Positions 7,671 through 15,971 of a DNA stretch of 19,834 nucleotides are shown here, piece after piece. Location of the stretch: assembly GCF_937874145.1 (NCBI RefSeq), contig NZ_CALNBI010000465.1, positions 1 through 19,834 on the forward strand, given 5' to 3'. Each line of letters starts with the position of its first letter. Position 1 is the stretch's first letter. The notes beneath the pieces are model-generated. The model was not told the DNA's origin. It saw nothing but the letters and a program-made list of their open reading frames with translations, and made no database searches. Source of the DNA: an uncultured Chitinophaga sp. (GTDB taxonomy: Bacteria > Bacteroidota > Bacteroidia > Chitinophagales > Chitinophagaceae). Made by a program: the position numbers and the translations under genes.

Positions 7671-9776
7671 CTATTCCACCTGCTGGCGTTCCTGGACGAG
7701 CACGAGATCGGCCAGTTTCACCTGGATGGGAATGTTCCCGACCTGTACCACGGCTGCTTTGGAGCGCAATTCGAGCACTTTGCCCACCTGGTTGTTGGTC
7801 CGGATCTTCACCTTGTCGCCTACCTTCACTTCCCCCTTGATCTCCTGGAACTTGTTGTCCACTTTCTTCTGGATCTTTTCGTTGATGGCTTTGGAGCGTT
7901 TATGGAAAAGCAACTCTTCGGCCTGGCGGATCACCTTCTGTTTATCGTCGGTCCGCTTCCATTCGATCACGATCTGCTTGAGCTTGCGCTCCATGTCTTT
8001 CAGATACTGGATCTCCTCTTCGCGGATCTTGTTCTGGAGTTTCTGGAGGGTATATTCATGCTGTTTTCTTTCCTTGTCCGACAGCACTTCGTATTCTTTC
8101 TTGAGTTTCTCGTTTTCTTTCAGCAGCTTTTGCAGGTCTTTCTCCTTGCTTTCCACTTTCTGCATATCCTGCTCGGCTTTGTTGAGGAGCTTATCGAGCC
8201 GGAAGTGCCCGTCGTCCACCAGTTTCCGCGCGCGGTTGATAAGGCTCTGGTCGAGCCCGATGCGCTGGGCGATGGAGAAGGTGTAGGAGCTGCCGGGTTT
8301 GCCGATGATGAGCCGGTAGAGGGGCGCGAGCTTTTCCTCATCGAAGCCCATCGCGGCGTTCAAGATACCTTTCACCTTTCCGGCCATCACCTTTAGGTTG
8401 AGGTAGTGGGTAGTAACGATCCCGAAAGCGTGTTTGCGGGCCAGTTCTTCCATGATCACTTCGGCGAAGGCGCCTCCCAGGTTGGGATCGGAGCCGGAAC
8501 CGAGCTCATCGATGAAGAAGAGGGTCCTCCCGTTGGCGCTTTCCATGAAATGCTTCATGTTTTTGAGATGGGAGCTGTAGGTCGACAGCTCGAACTCAAG
8601 GCTTTGCGTGTCCCCGATATGGATCATGACCTGCCGGAAGATCCCGAGCTGGCTGGTGGGGTGCACCGGCACCAGGAGCCCTGCCTGCAGCATGAGCTGG
8701 ATCAGGCCTACGGTCTTGAGCGTCACGGTTTTACCGCCGGCATTGGGCCCCGAGATCACCAGGATGTGATTATCCTTGTCCAGCGTCATGTTCACGGGGA
8801 TGGTGGGCTTGCCCTGTTTGCGGTTATACAGCAACAGCAGGGGGTGGTAAGCTTCCACCAGGTGAACCTGGGCATGGGGCACCAGCATGGGGAAATTCCC
8901 GTTGATATCGAGCGCCAGGCGGGCCTTGGCCCTTATGAAATCGAATATCCCCAGGATATCGTGGTAGCCGGTGAGCAGGTCGTGGTGACTGGCCAGGTTG
9001 GCGGTGAGGGTCCGCAGGATGCGGTACACCTCTTTCTCCTCTTCCCTTTCCAGGGAAAACACCTCGTTGTTGAGCTGGATGGTCTCTTCCGGTTCGAGGA
9101 ACGCTGTTTTCCGCGTGTCCGACTCACCGTGCAGAATCCCTTTCACCATGCGCTTCTGCTCCGCGAAAATGGCCACTACCCTGCGACCGTTGAGGAAACT
9201 TTCCTCGATGTCGGCCAGGTAGCCCTGCTTCTGGAGCTTGCCCAGGATCCGGTCAAACACCCGCCGCAGCTCCATCCTTTTACGGTAGAGCGACATGCGG
9301 ATCTTCGCCAGGTCGGGCGTGGCGTTATCCAATACCTGCCCCGATTCGTCCAGCACCTCGTCGATCATTGTTACGATCTTCTTTTCGTAATATGTCCGCC
9401 CGATGACGCCGTACAAGGCGGAATAGGTGACTCTCCTGTCGTTATCAAAGAACCTGAAAATGCTGCCCATGCTTTCCGTCAGTTTGCGGATCATCATGAA
9501 CTGCTCTCCCGTGAGTACGGCTCCCTGAATTTCCAGGAGGCGGAGCTCCTTTTTCAGGTTGAGGACGTAATCGTTCGGGAAATGCTGCTGCAACAGCACC
9601 AGCTGTTTATATTCATGCGCTTGCTGCAGCGCCGTTCTCACAAAATCGATATGCGTATGCAGGCGCAATTCGGCGGCCATCGTTTTGCCCAACTCCGTCT
9701 TGCAATGTTCCTGCAGCAATAACTTTACCTTGTCAAATTCGAGCTGGTACAGCGCCGAATCCGGAAATAATTTCAC
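7671..9776 (-). CDS. mutS2: MutS2-family ATPase lacking the Smr nuclease domain
   Basis: MutS2 proteins are DNA- or ribosome-acting ATPases, linked in other bacteria to suppression of recombination and to collided-ribosome rescue. This 701-residue protein has the MutS2 N-terminal core, a Walker A GPNAGGKT near residue 341, Walker B LFFIDELGSGSDP near 419-432, and a long charged coiled coil (about 520-640). It ends in an SH3-like domain (VKVGDKVKIRTNNQVGKVLEL to the C-terminus, the MutS2/Smr-associated SH3). Canonical MutS2 is about 760-800 residues with a C-terminal Smr endonuclease domain. Here the stop comes directly after the SH3-like domain and only 77 bp separate it from the next gene, so no Smr remnant is present. 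Divergent from msrA. Confidence 0.95.
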   Translation of the reverse strand: MKLFPDSALYQLEFDKVKLLLQEHCKTELGKTMAAELRLHTHIDFVRTALQQAHEYKQLVLLQQHFPNDYVLNLKKELRLLEIQGAVLTGEQFMMIRKLTESMGSIFRFFDNDRRVTYSALYGVIGRTYYEKKIVTMIDEVLDESGQVLDNATPDLAKIRMSLYRKRMELRRVFDRILGKLQKQGYLADIEESFLNGRRVVAIFAEQKRMVKGILHGESDTRKTAFLEPEETIQLNNEVFSLEREEEKEVYRILRTLTANLASHHDLLTGYHDILGIFDFIRAKARLALDINGNFPMLVPHAQVHLVEAYHPLLLLYNRKQGKPTIPVNMTLDKDNHILVISGPNAGGKTVTLKTVGLIQLMLQAGLLVPVHPTSQLGIFRQVMIHIGDTQSLEFELSTYSSHLKNMKHFMESANGRTLFFIDELGSGSDPNLGGAFAEVIMEELARKHAFGIVTTHYLNLKVMAGKVKGILNAAMGFDEEKLAPLYRLIIGKPGSSYTFSIAQRIGLDQSLINRARKLVDDGHFRLDKLLNKAEQDMQKVESKEKDLQKLLKENEKLKKEYEVLSDKERKQHEYTLQKLQNKIREEEIQYLKDMERKLKQIVIEWKRTDDKQKVIRQAEELLFHKRSKAINEKIQKKVDNKFQEIKGEVKVGDKVKIRTNNQVGKVLELRSKAAVVQVGNIPIQVKLADLVLVQERQQVE

Positions 9777-9938
9777 TTGTCTGTCAATTTTTAATCATGC
9801 CGCCGGCCCATGGCAGCCTTCCTTTTTTCGTTCCGCAAAGTTGGCCTATCCTCCGGAAATGTTGAAAACTGATTGATCAACAACCGGCAACGAATGACAA
9901 ATGCGGTTCATCACCCGTCGGTTTTCAAAAGAATGTTA

Positions 9939-9986
9939 AAGTTACTTAACTTGTTGATCCAATCCGCCGCTGATATCGTTAATTTG
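9939..9986 (+). promoter_or_regulatory. Candidate msrA promoter with adjacent dyad
   Basis: TTAATTTG (9979-9986) matches 7 of 8 positions of the Bacteroidota TAnnTTTG box. TTG at 9954-9956 lies 22 nt upstream as a possible -33 element. The inverted repeat AAGTTA-CT-TAACTT (9939-9952) directly abuts the -33 region. The expected start point is about 9993, ten bases before the msrA ATG. Confidence 0.35.
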
Positions 9987-10002
9987 AAGACAAAACTTCA
10001 AA
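9983..10002 (+). repeat. 7-bp inverted repeat abutting the msrA start codon
   Basis: TTTGAAG (9983-9989) and CTTCAAA (9996-10002) flank a 6-nt centre, and the right arm ends directly before the ATG at 10003. If transcription starts upstream of it, the hairpin would mask the translation start. If it starts near 9993, the repeat would act only as a DNA site. Confidence 0.3.
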
Positions 10003-10659
10003 ATGAACTTACTGAAACATAGCCTGATTGTACTGTCGTTGCTGGGCACCAGCCTGGCATCCTGCGGCAGGCAGACGGCTGAAAAAAATCAAGAACCTGG
10101 AGACATGACTATTTCGAAAGACCAAAAAACGGCACAGGCTACCTTCGGAACGGGTTGCTTCTGGTGCACTGAAGCCCAGTTCCAGCAACTGGAAGGGGTA
10201 TTGACGGTGGAATCAGGGTATTCCGGCGGCGAAAAGCCCAACCCTACGTACGAAGAAGTATGCACCGGCAACACCGGGCACGCGGAAGTGGTGCAGATCA
10301 CCTACGATCCGGCCAAAATCACCTTCGCCCAGCTGCTGGAAGCCTTCTTTCTCAGCCACGACCCTACCCAGCTGAACCGCCAGGGCAACGACGTGGGCAC
10401 CCAATACCGCTCGGTCATCTTCTACCATGATGCCGAACAACAACGGGAAGCGGAGTTTTACAAGAAGAAAGTGGAGGAATCGGGAGCGTATGACAAACCG
10501 ATTGTCACGGAAATCTCCCCTTATTCGGCGTTTTTCAAGGCCGAAAACTATCACCAGAACTATTATAACGAGAACGGATCGCAGCCGTATTGTTATTACG
10601 TGGTGAAACCCAAGCTGGAAAAATTCAAAAAGGCGTTTGCCGATAAGCTAAAAAAATAG
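10003..10659 (+). CDS. msrA: Peptide methionine-S-sulfoxide reductase MsrA, exported lipoprotein
   Basis: Reduces methionine-S-sulfoxide in oxidised proteins. The 218-residue product begins with a lipoprotein signal (lipobox SLASC, Cys21), so it probably works in the cell envelope rather than the cytosol. The catalytic motif GCFWC covers residues 51-55 (nucleophile Cys52), followed by Glu57. GYSGG (72-76), YDPAKITFAQLLEAFF, HDPTQLNRQGNDVGTQYRS and Cys197 near the end (candidate recycling Cys) complete the MsrA fold. No MsrB domain is fused or adjacent. An internal Met35 would give a cytosolic form, but the clear signal sequence supports the upstream start. Its TAG stop is inside the left arm of the following terminator. 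Confidence 0.97.
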   Translation: MNLLKHSLIVLSLLGTSLASCGRQTAEKNQEPGDMTISKDQKTAQATFGTGCFWCTEAQFQQLEGVLTVESGYSGGEKPNPTYEEVCTGNTGHAEVVQITYDPAKITFAQLLEAFFLSHDPTQLNRQGNDVGTQYRSVIFYHDAEQQREAEFYKKKVEESGAYDKPIVTEISPYSAFFKAENYHQNYYNENGSQPYCYYVVKPKLEKFKKAFADKLKK

Positions 10660-10684
10660 ACGCCCCAGGGCGTCTATTTTTTTT
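10650..10684. terminator. Bidirectional intrinsic terminator between msrA and the 66-aa gene
   Basis: A 14-bp perfect stem (10651-10664 with 10669-10682; GACGCC/GGCGTC core) has a CCAG loop, an A run at 10650-10656 on one side and a T run at 10677-10684 on the other. It can therefore terminate both strands. The msrA stop (10657-10659) lies in the left arm, and the stop of the convergent small gene (10683-10685) touches the right arm. Confidence 0.88.
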
Positions 10685-10883
10685 ATAGTATTTCTATATC
10701 CCTGGAGCCCTGGTAGAGCCATGACAATAAAAAATACGCTATGGCCGTGATTATCAGGACGTATCCCGCAAACCCCAGCGCCATGGCCGTTTCGGTCCGC
10801 ATCCAGCTGTTTAGTTCCGAGAAGTAGGCAAAAACCGCCAGGATCACTCCCGCAATTCCGCCAATAAAGGTTACCGTTTTCAT
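10683..10883 (-). CDS. Small two-helix membrane protein, function unknown
   Basis: A 66-residue hydrophobic protein with two predicted transmembrane segments: about residues 3-22 (VTFIGGIAGVILAVFAYF) and 34-57 (around GFAGYVLIITAIAYFLLSWL). A short loop containing SWMRTE joins them, and the tail QGSRDIEIL is charged. The family is not recognised. Support for a real gene comes from its composition, the plausible ATG at 10883, and the bidirectional terminator exactly at its stop codon. It is convergent with msrA. The 226 bp upstream contain no other gene. No function is inferred. Confidence 0.65.
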   Translation of the reverse strand: MKTVTFIGGIAGVILAVFAYFSELNSWMRTETAMALGFAGYVLIITAIAYFLLSWLYQGSRDIEIL

Positions 10884-10968
10884 TTTAGGTTATACTTTAA
10901 GGGTTAAGCTTGCGAATTATCGCATTTTATACATCCTATAACGTGCCATACCGCGCAAAGTTTACAGG

Positions 10969-11008
10969 CGTGGATAAAGTTAATTTCCGCCGCTTAAAAT
11001 GTGGATAA
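10969..11008 (-). other. Two DnaA-box-like 9-mers
   Basis: A perfect consensus DnaA box (TTATCCACA on the minus strand, plus 11000-11008) and a one-mismatch copy (TTATCCACG, plus 10969-10977) lie 31 bp apart in the same orientation within the non-coding gap 10884-11049. There is no AT-rich unwinding region or further cluster of boxes, so this is not proposed as a replication origin. Confidence 0.25.
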
Positions 11009-11049
11009 CCCGCCACGCTGCGCGGACCGTTTCCGAGGAATTTTGGCAC

Positions 11050-11078
11050 AAAAAAAGGACCGCCCCGAAAGGCGGTCC
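11050..11078 (-). terminator. Intrinsic terminator after the HEAT-DUF1080 gene
   Basis: An 8-bp GC-rich stem, GGACCGCC (11057-11064) with GGCGGTCC (11071-11078), has a 6-nt loop. On the minus strand it is followed by seven T (plus-strand A run 11050-11056). It lies 31 bp past the stop at 11110 and ends the two-gene oxidoreductase/DUF1080 operon. Confidence 0.85.
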
Positions 11079-11109
11079 CCATTTCCTGCGATGCCTGTGC
11101 GGCATCCGG

Positions 11110-14100
11110 CTATTTCTTTTTCTTCTTGCCTGCAGCTTTAGGCGCTTCGGCCGTCAGGTCCTTGATACGGATGTTCCGGAATTTCACCACGGAACCGTGG
11201 CCCAGGAACCCAATATGACCAGAGGTCCTTTTCAGGCCGGGGTGGTCTTTATGGTCGAGGGTGCCGTTGTCACGGGCGTCGGCGATATCACCGTCGAGGA
11301 TCACCGTGCCGTTGAGCTCCACCGTAATGCGGGTGCCCTTAACGGTCACCTGCTCGTAGTTCCACTCGCCAACGGGCTTCAGGAAGCCGCGTTTGGCGGC
11401 GATTACGCCGTATACGGAACCATGGTACTGGTATACCTGGAGGTTTTTGTAGATATCGGCGTCGTTATCCAGGATCTGGAGCTCCATGCCCTGGTAAGCA
11501 GCGTCGCCGGTGAGGGGCGCGCGGATACCCAGGCCGTTGTTGGCGCCGGGCGTCAGCTGGAACTCGAAACGGTATACGAAGTCGCCGTATTCGTTCTTGG
11601 TGTAGAGGTTACCGCCGCCATGGCCGCCGGGGCGGCAAACGATGGCGCCGTCTTCCATCACGTAGCTGGTAGTGTTGCCGGTCCACTCGTGCATGTTGGT
11701 CCCGTCGAACAGGATCTTGTACCCTTCTTTCTTCTCTTCAGCGCTCAGCTCGTAGGGCTTCGGGCGCTCGAACTCACGCACATACAGGTTCCTGTAATAT
11801 ACGTTGGTGCCATGCGCCTGCAGTTCGATCTGCTCTTCGGCGAAGATGGGAAGGCTGCGGTCCCAGAAGTTCTCCAGGATCACGTTTTCCACTACCAGTA
11901 CGCCGTTGAGGTACACCGTTACGCGGTCGCCCTTCATGATGATGCGGAAGTTATTCCACTCGTTGATGGCGTTATCGGCAAGGGAGAGCGGTTTGGAAGG
12001 ATTTTTCTGGTTGTTGTAAAGACCGCCGGATCCTACTTCAGCGCCAACATCGCGGCGGGTAGTGTCCCAGATCTGCACTTGCGGGGTACCGCGGAGGTAG
12101 ACGCCCGCGTCGCCGTTCGGCTCGATCTTCCAGTCCACAAACATTTCAAAATCACCGTATTTCTTGTCGGTGCAGAGGTTGTCGCCATGGCCGTTGAACC
12201 ACAGCACGCCGTCTTTCACGCTCCAGCCTTCGCGCATTTTGGCGTCGGCTTTCTCCTGTTCTTTTTTCAGGGTAGCCGCATCCATTTTGCCGCGTTTAAT
12301 GGGATCGGCCACGAGGCCTTTCCAGCCGCTGAGGTCTTTGCCGTTGAACATCGACACAAACCCTTCGCCGGCAGGCATTTCGGAGAGATATTTACGGATC
12401 GCCTCGCGCTGGTAGCCGGCATCGCCGCCTTTCAGTACGGTGGACGTTTTCTCGAGGAGGCCTTTTACGATGGCGCCGCTGTAGGATTTATCCGCCAGGG
12501 CGATGTTCATCACCGCCTGCGCCGCTTCCTGCTGGGCGTCTTTATCGTCCAGGTACTGGCCGGCAAAAACGAGCGCGGGGAAGGTTTTGCATTGCTCCGC
12601 TTGTCCGAGGATGGATTTCTTCAGACCTGCGTCGTTGGTGAGCTCCATGGCGTTCTTGAGGAACAGGAGGCGTTGCTCGGCGCGGGTTTCTGCTTTGGCA
12701 AGGCGAACGTAGCCTTTCAGGGCTTCGGTCCGCGCGCCGGCGTCTTTCCGGGCGATATCGAGGAGGGGCTGCATGGCGGAAACGTCTTTCCAGGCGCTCA
12801 GCGCCGCTACGGCCGCTTTCTTTTGTTCTGCATTGCCTTTGTCGAACGCTTCTTTCACTACTGCGAGCGAAGATGCGCCGCCGATGCCGCCGAGTACGCT
12901 GAGGTAACGGTCGCGCTTGTCGGCGGGAGCGCTTTTCATGGCGGTTACCACCTGTGCGGCGTTATCGGAACCGGCAGCGGCTGCGATCACTGCTTCCTGC
13001 AGGCCTTTCACGTCCGGCGCACCGGCGGTGTTCAGGAGCTCCAGGAGGGTGGCGAGGCTGGAGGGGCTGGCTACATCTTTCAGCGAAGCGAACGCGGCTT
13101 TGCGAACGGTTTCGTTTTTAGATTTGGTGAGCGGCAGCACCTGAGCAAAAGCTGCGTCGGATTTGCGGGTGGCCAGCACGTCGAGCAGGGCTACCTGCGC
13201 ACCGGCGGGCACGCCGGCGATCGCGGCGGCAGACTGCGTGGCTACTTCATTGCCTTTGATGGTTTTGAGCACCGACTGCACGGCGGCTACTTCCGCATCG
13301 TTGCCTTTCGAGATCACCTCGATGAGCGCGGGCACGGCCTGGGCGCCACCGATCTGGCCGGTAGCGGTGATGGCGGCAAGGCGCACTTCGGGGTTCTTGT
13401 CGGCCAGGAGGCGTTGTACCGCGGGCAGCGCGGCCGCTACTTTATTGTTACCCAGCATGCCAGTGATGGCTGCTTTGGAAGCGGGAGACGCTTTGCTGAG
13501 GGTTTTGAGCCATGCCGCCGTGCTCACTGCGTTCAGGCGCTTGCCGGCCAGTTTGAGGGCGGCATCGCGGTATTCCGCATTGGCATCGCCGGCGGCGGCG
13601 GTGAGGCGGTTCAGGTTACGGTCGCCGTACACCTGGTCCAGGAGAGACAGTGCGGCGGTGCGCACGTGCACTTCCTTTGCGTTGCTGAGCAGGCTTTCCG
13701 CCAGGCGGGCGGCTTCGCCCTGCTGGCCGTTCTGCGCCAGCTGCTGGATATAGGCCAGGTACGCGGTGGTAGCGTTGGTTTCGTCGTATTTGTAACCGGC
13801 TTTGGACGCGTAGCCTTGCATGGCTGCGGCGGAATTCGGCGAAGCGATGTACGACAGGGCGTACAGGGCGGTTTTTGCCAGCATTTTGTCCGGGGAAGAA
13901 GCCAGGGGCACCAGTACGGTGGCGGCTTCAGGAACGCGTGCGTCGCCGATGGCGAGCACGAGGCTTTGCTTGTTGCGGCCTTCTGCCTTGTTCACGGCAT
14001 CGAGCAGCGCTTTACGGGAAGCGGCGCTGTTGATCTGCACGAGGGTGCGGGCGGTGATGGCGGAAAGGCGCTCGTCGGCCAGGTAAGGCGCCAGTGCGGG

Positions 14101-14511
14101 CACGGCGTCGTCGTTACCGATGGATTCGAGGCGGCGGATGAAGAATTCCTTCACCTCTTTATCCTGCACTTTATCGAGTGCTTTTACGTAAGATTTTACA
14201 GCGGCGGCTTTGAGGTTTTCTTTGCCGGGCTGGGTTACATAAAATGCGTAACCGGTGAGTGCGAATTCGGCGGGGGCGTTGTCGCCTTTGCCGGGAGCGG
14301 TCATCATGGAAGCGATGCCGAGCACGCCTTCTTCGCCCATTTCGGCGAGGGCCTTCATATTGGCTTCGAGGGCGGCTTTATCTTTGGCAGGTTGCTGTTG
14401 CAGCAAATCCGCCACTTTCGTATGCGCGGCCCGGTTATCCTGCTTCGGCTGGGCGAAAACCGCCAGCTGGGCGAGGCAACAGGCTGCGATCAGGAATGTT
14501 TTTTTCATCAT
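11110..14511 (-). CDS. Secreted HEAT-repeat protein with two C-terminal DUF1080 (3-keto-glycoside hydrolase-type) domains
   Basis: A 1133-residue exported protein with a signal peptide cleaved around FAQP (residues 20-21). Residues about 30-710 form an Ala-rich array of HEAT-like helical pairs (for example NPEVRLAAITATGQIGGAQAVPALIEVI). Two DUF1080 concanavalin-like domains follow: about 715-925 (from FNGKDLSGWKGL) and 925-1120 (from ILFDGTNMHEW). The first carries the longer insert with GWSVKDGVLWFNGHGDNLCT, the second is shorter, so they are not a recent duplication. The tail is poly-Lys (AAGKKKKK). Established knowledge: DUF1080 members act on 3-keto-glycosides made by partner oxidoreductases. 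Inference: the partner here is the Tat-exported oxidoreductase encoded 21 bp upstream, and the HEAT array is a scaffold or binding surface. Confidence 0.95.
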   Translation of the reverse strand: MMKKTFLIAACCLAQLAVFAQPKQDNRAAHTKVADLLQQQPAKDKAALEANMKALAEMGEEGVLGIASMMTAPGKGDNAPAEFALTGYAFYVTQPGKENLKAAAVKSYVKALDKVQDKEVKEFFIRRLESIGNDDAVPALAPYLADERLSAITARTLVQINSAASRKALLDAVNKAEGRNKQSLVLAIGDARVPEAATVLVPLASSPDKMLAKTALYALSYIASPNSAAAMQGYASKAGYKYDETNATTAYLAYIQQLAQNGQQGEAARLAESLLSNAKEVHVRTAALSLLDQVYGDRNLNRLTAAAGDANAEYRDAALKLAGKRLNAVSTAAWLKTLSKASPASKAAITGMLGNNKVAAALPAVQRLLADKNPEVRLAAITATGQIGGAQAVPALIEVISKGNDAEVAAVQSVLKTIKGNEVATQSAAAIAGVPAGAQVALLDVLATRKSDAAFAQVLPLTKSKNETVRKAAFASLKDVASPSSLATLLELLNTAGAPDVKGLQEAVIAAAAGSDNAAQVVTAMKSAPADKRDRYLSVLGGIGGASSLAVVKEAFDKGNAEQKKAAVAALSAWKDVSAMQPLLDIARKDAGARTEALKGYVRLAKAETRAEQRLLFLKNAMELTNDAGLKKSILGQAEQCKTFPALVFAGQYLDDKDAQQEAAQAVMNIALADKSYSGAIVKGLLEKTSTVLKGGDAGYQREAIRKYLSEMPAGEGFVSMFNGKDLSGWKGLVADPIKRGKMDAATLKKEQEKADAKMREGWSVKDGVLWFNGHGDNLCTDKKYGDFEMFVDWKIEPNGDAGVYLRGTPQVQIWDTTRRDVGAEVGSGGLYNNQKNPSKPLSLADNAINEWNNFRIIMKGDRVTVYLNGVLVVENVILENFWDRSLPIFAEEQIELQAHGTNVYYRNLYVREFERPKPYELSAEEKKEGYKILFDGTNMHEWTGNTTSYVMEDGAIVCRPGGHGGGNLYTKNEYGDFVYRFEFQLTPGANNGLGIRAPLTGDAAYQGMELQILDNDADIYKNLQVYQYHGSVYGVIAAKRGFLKPVGEWNYEQVTVKGTRITVELNGTVILDGDIADARDNGTLDHKDHPGLKRTSGHIGFLGHGSVVKFRNIRIKDLTAEAPKAAGKKKKK

Positions 14512-14532
14512 GGTGCTGTTGGAAGGTGATGG

Positions 14533-15807
14533 CTAGATGGTCCAGGGTCCGCGGAAAGCCGGGAAGAGGAGGCGGTTGGCGCCTTCGTCGTTCACGAACT
14601 CCTGCTTCACGGGATCGAACTGGAGGTCGCGACCGAGTTGCAGGGCTACTTTGCCGATGTTGACGATGGTACAGGAACGGTGGCCGTTTTCTTCGTTGAG
14701 CGCAAATTTTTTGCGGTTCTTCACGGCGTCCACGAAGTCGGTCACCTGCGGCGCCGGATCGGGGAATTCAGCCAGTTTCTTTTCCAGGTCAGGGATCGTG
14801 GATTTGAAGCCGGGGAACAGTTTGCCGTTGGGCCCTTCGATATAGGCGGCCCCGGTTTCGGTGCCGGCGCCGTCGAGCACGATCTGGCATCCATCCGCAT
14901 AGGTGTAGGTGATCTTGCGCCAGGTGCCCACCGCGTCGGAGTGCTGCTGGGGCGCGTCGATCTCTACCTTCACGGGGCTGGTATCATCCTTGCCGAGGAA
15001 GTACTGAACGGGGTCCAGGTAGTGCTGGCCCATGTCGCCCAAACCACCGCCATCATAATCCCAGTAACCGCGGAAGTTGTTGTGCACGCGGTGCGGGTGA
15101 TAGGGTTTGTAGGGGGCGGGACCGAGCCACATGTCGTAATCCAGCTCTTTGGGAACGGCCTGGGGCTCCAGGTTGGTTTTGCCCACCCAGAAGAATTTCC
15201 AGTCGAAGCCCGTGTGGCGGCTAACGGTCACCTTCAGCGGCCATCCGAGCAACCCGCTTTCCACGAGTTTCTTGATGGGGTGAACGGTGGTGCCCATGCC
15301 ATAGAAACGGTCGGCGAAGCGGAACCAGGTATTGAGGCGGAAGATGCGGCCATGCTGCTGCACGGCTTCCACCAGGCGCTTGCCCTCCCCGATCGTGGCG
15401 GTCATCGGTTTCTCGCACCATACATCCTTCCCTGCGCGGGCGGCGTCGGCAGCGATGATACCATGCCAGTGCGGAGGCGTGGCCACGTGTACGATGTCCA
15501 CTTCCGGCAGCTGGATCAGCTCGCGGTAGTCCGAAAATGTCTTCACTCCCTTGTCGCCAAGCTGGTTCATGGCCTGCTGGATGTGACCTTTGTCGACATC
15601 GCAGATGGCTACAACGCGGGTGCCTGCATAACCGAAGTGACCGCGGCCCATGCCGCCGGTGCCCACTACGCCCTTCGTCAGCGTATCGCTCGGGGCCAGA
15701 TAGCCGCGACCCAATACGTGGCGGGGAACGATGGTAAAGGCCGCTAACGCTCCCAGGGAATTACGGACAAATGACCGCCTGGAAGGATGATTGACTTTTT
15801 TTCCCAT
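14533..15807 (-). CDS. Tat-exported Gfo/Idh/MocA-family oxidoreductase
   Basis: NAD(P)-dependent sugar oxidoreductase of 424 residues. The N-terminus has a twin-arginine signal (RRSFVRN, Arg10-Arg11, then a hydrophobic stretch), so it is folded and loaded with cofactor before export. The Rossmann motif GTGGMG covers 49-54, the family motif EKP covers 132-134 in WCEKPM, and GGGLGDMGQHYLDP (253-266) carries the His/Asp pair expected near the active site. It is the first gene of the operon, 21 bp before the HEAT-DUF1080 gene. This pairing fits the 3-keto-glycoside pathway known in Bacteroidota, in which the oxidoreductase makes the C3-keto sugar and a DUF1080 protein cleaves it. Exact substrate unknown. 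A divergent AraC gene starts 164 bp away. Confidence 0.95.
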   Translation of the reverse strand: MGKKVNHPSRRSFVRNSLGALAAFTIVPRHVLGRGYLAPSDTLTKGVVGTGGMGRGHFGYAGTRVVAICDVDKGHIQQAMNQLGDKGVKTFSDYRELIQLPEVDIVHVATPPHWHGIIAADAARAGKDVWCEKPMTATIGEGKRLVEAVQQHGRIFRLNTWFRFADRFYGMGTTVHPIKKLVESGLLGWPLKVTVSRHTGFDWKFFWVGKTNLEPQAVPKELDYDMWLGPAPYKPYHPHRVHNNFRGYWDYDGGGLGDMGQHYLDPVQYFLGKDDTSPVKVEIDAPQQHSDAVGTWRKITYTYADGCQIVLDGAGTETGAAYIEGPNGKLFPGFKSTIPDLEKKLAEFPDPAPQVTDFVDAVKNRKKFALNEENGHRSCTIVNIGKVALQLGRDLQFDPVKQEFVNDEGANRLLFPAFRGPWTI

Positions 15808-15971
15808 GATCTTTGTAAAAAAGGTAAAACGTGATTTGGAGGGACAAAATACAAATTCAATTCACACATTCTAATACTATTCGCTAAAAAGGTGATAAAC
15901 TTTAGCTCAGTATTTATCGAATAAACAGACTTCTATAAATATTTTACAAAAGATCGTTTAACTTTAAGGAA

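Noticed and set aside
8406..9722. 438-codon plus-strand open frame opposite mutS2
   Set aside because: It mirrors the coding strand of a clearly recognised MutS2 and has no recognisable motifs.
10969..11008. Replication origin
   Set aside because: Only two boxes, no AT-rich unwinding element, and no dnaA, dnaN or parA neighbours.
10999..14529. 1176-codon plus-strand open frame opposite the HEAT-DUF1080 gene
   Set aside because: It is an antisense shadow: the minus frame has a signal peptide, repeats and recognisable domains. The plus translation is low-complexity Gly/Val/His/Phe-rich with no domain.
14638..15747. 369-codon plus-strand open frame opposite the oxidoreductase
   Set aside because: It is a shadow of the Gfo/Idh/MocA gene; codon bias and motifs lie on the minus strand.
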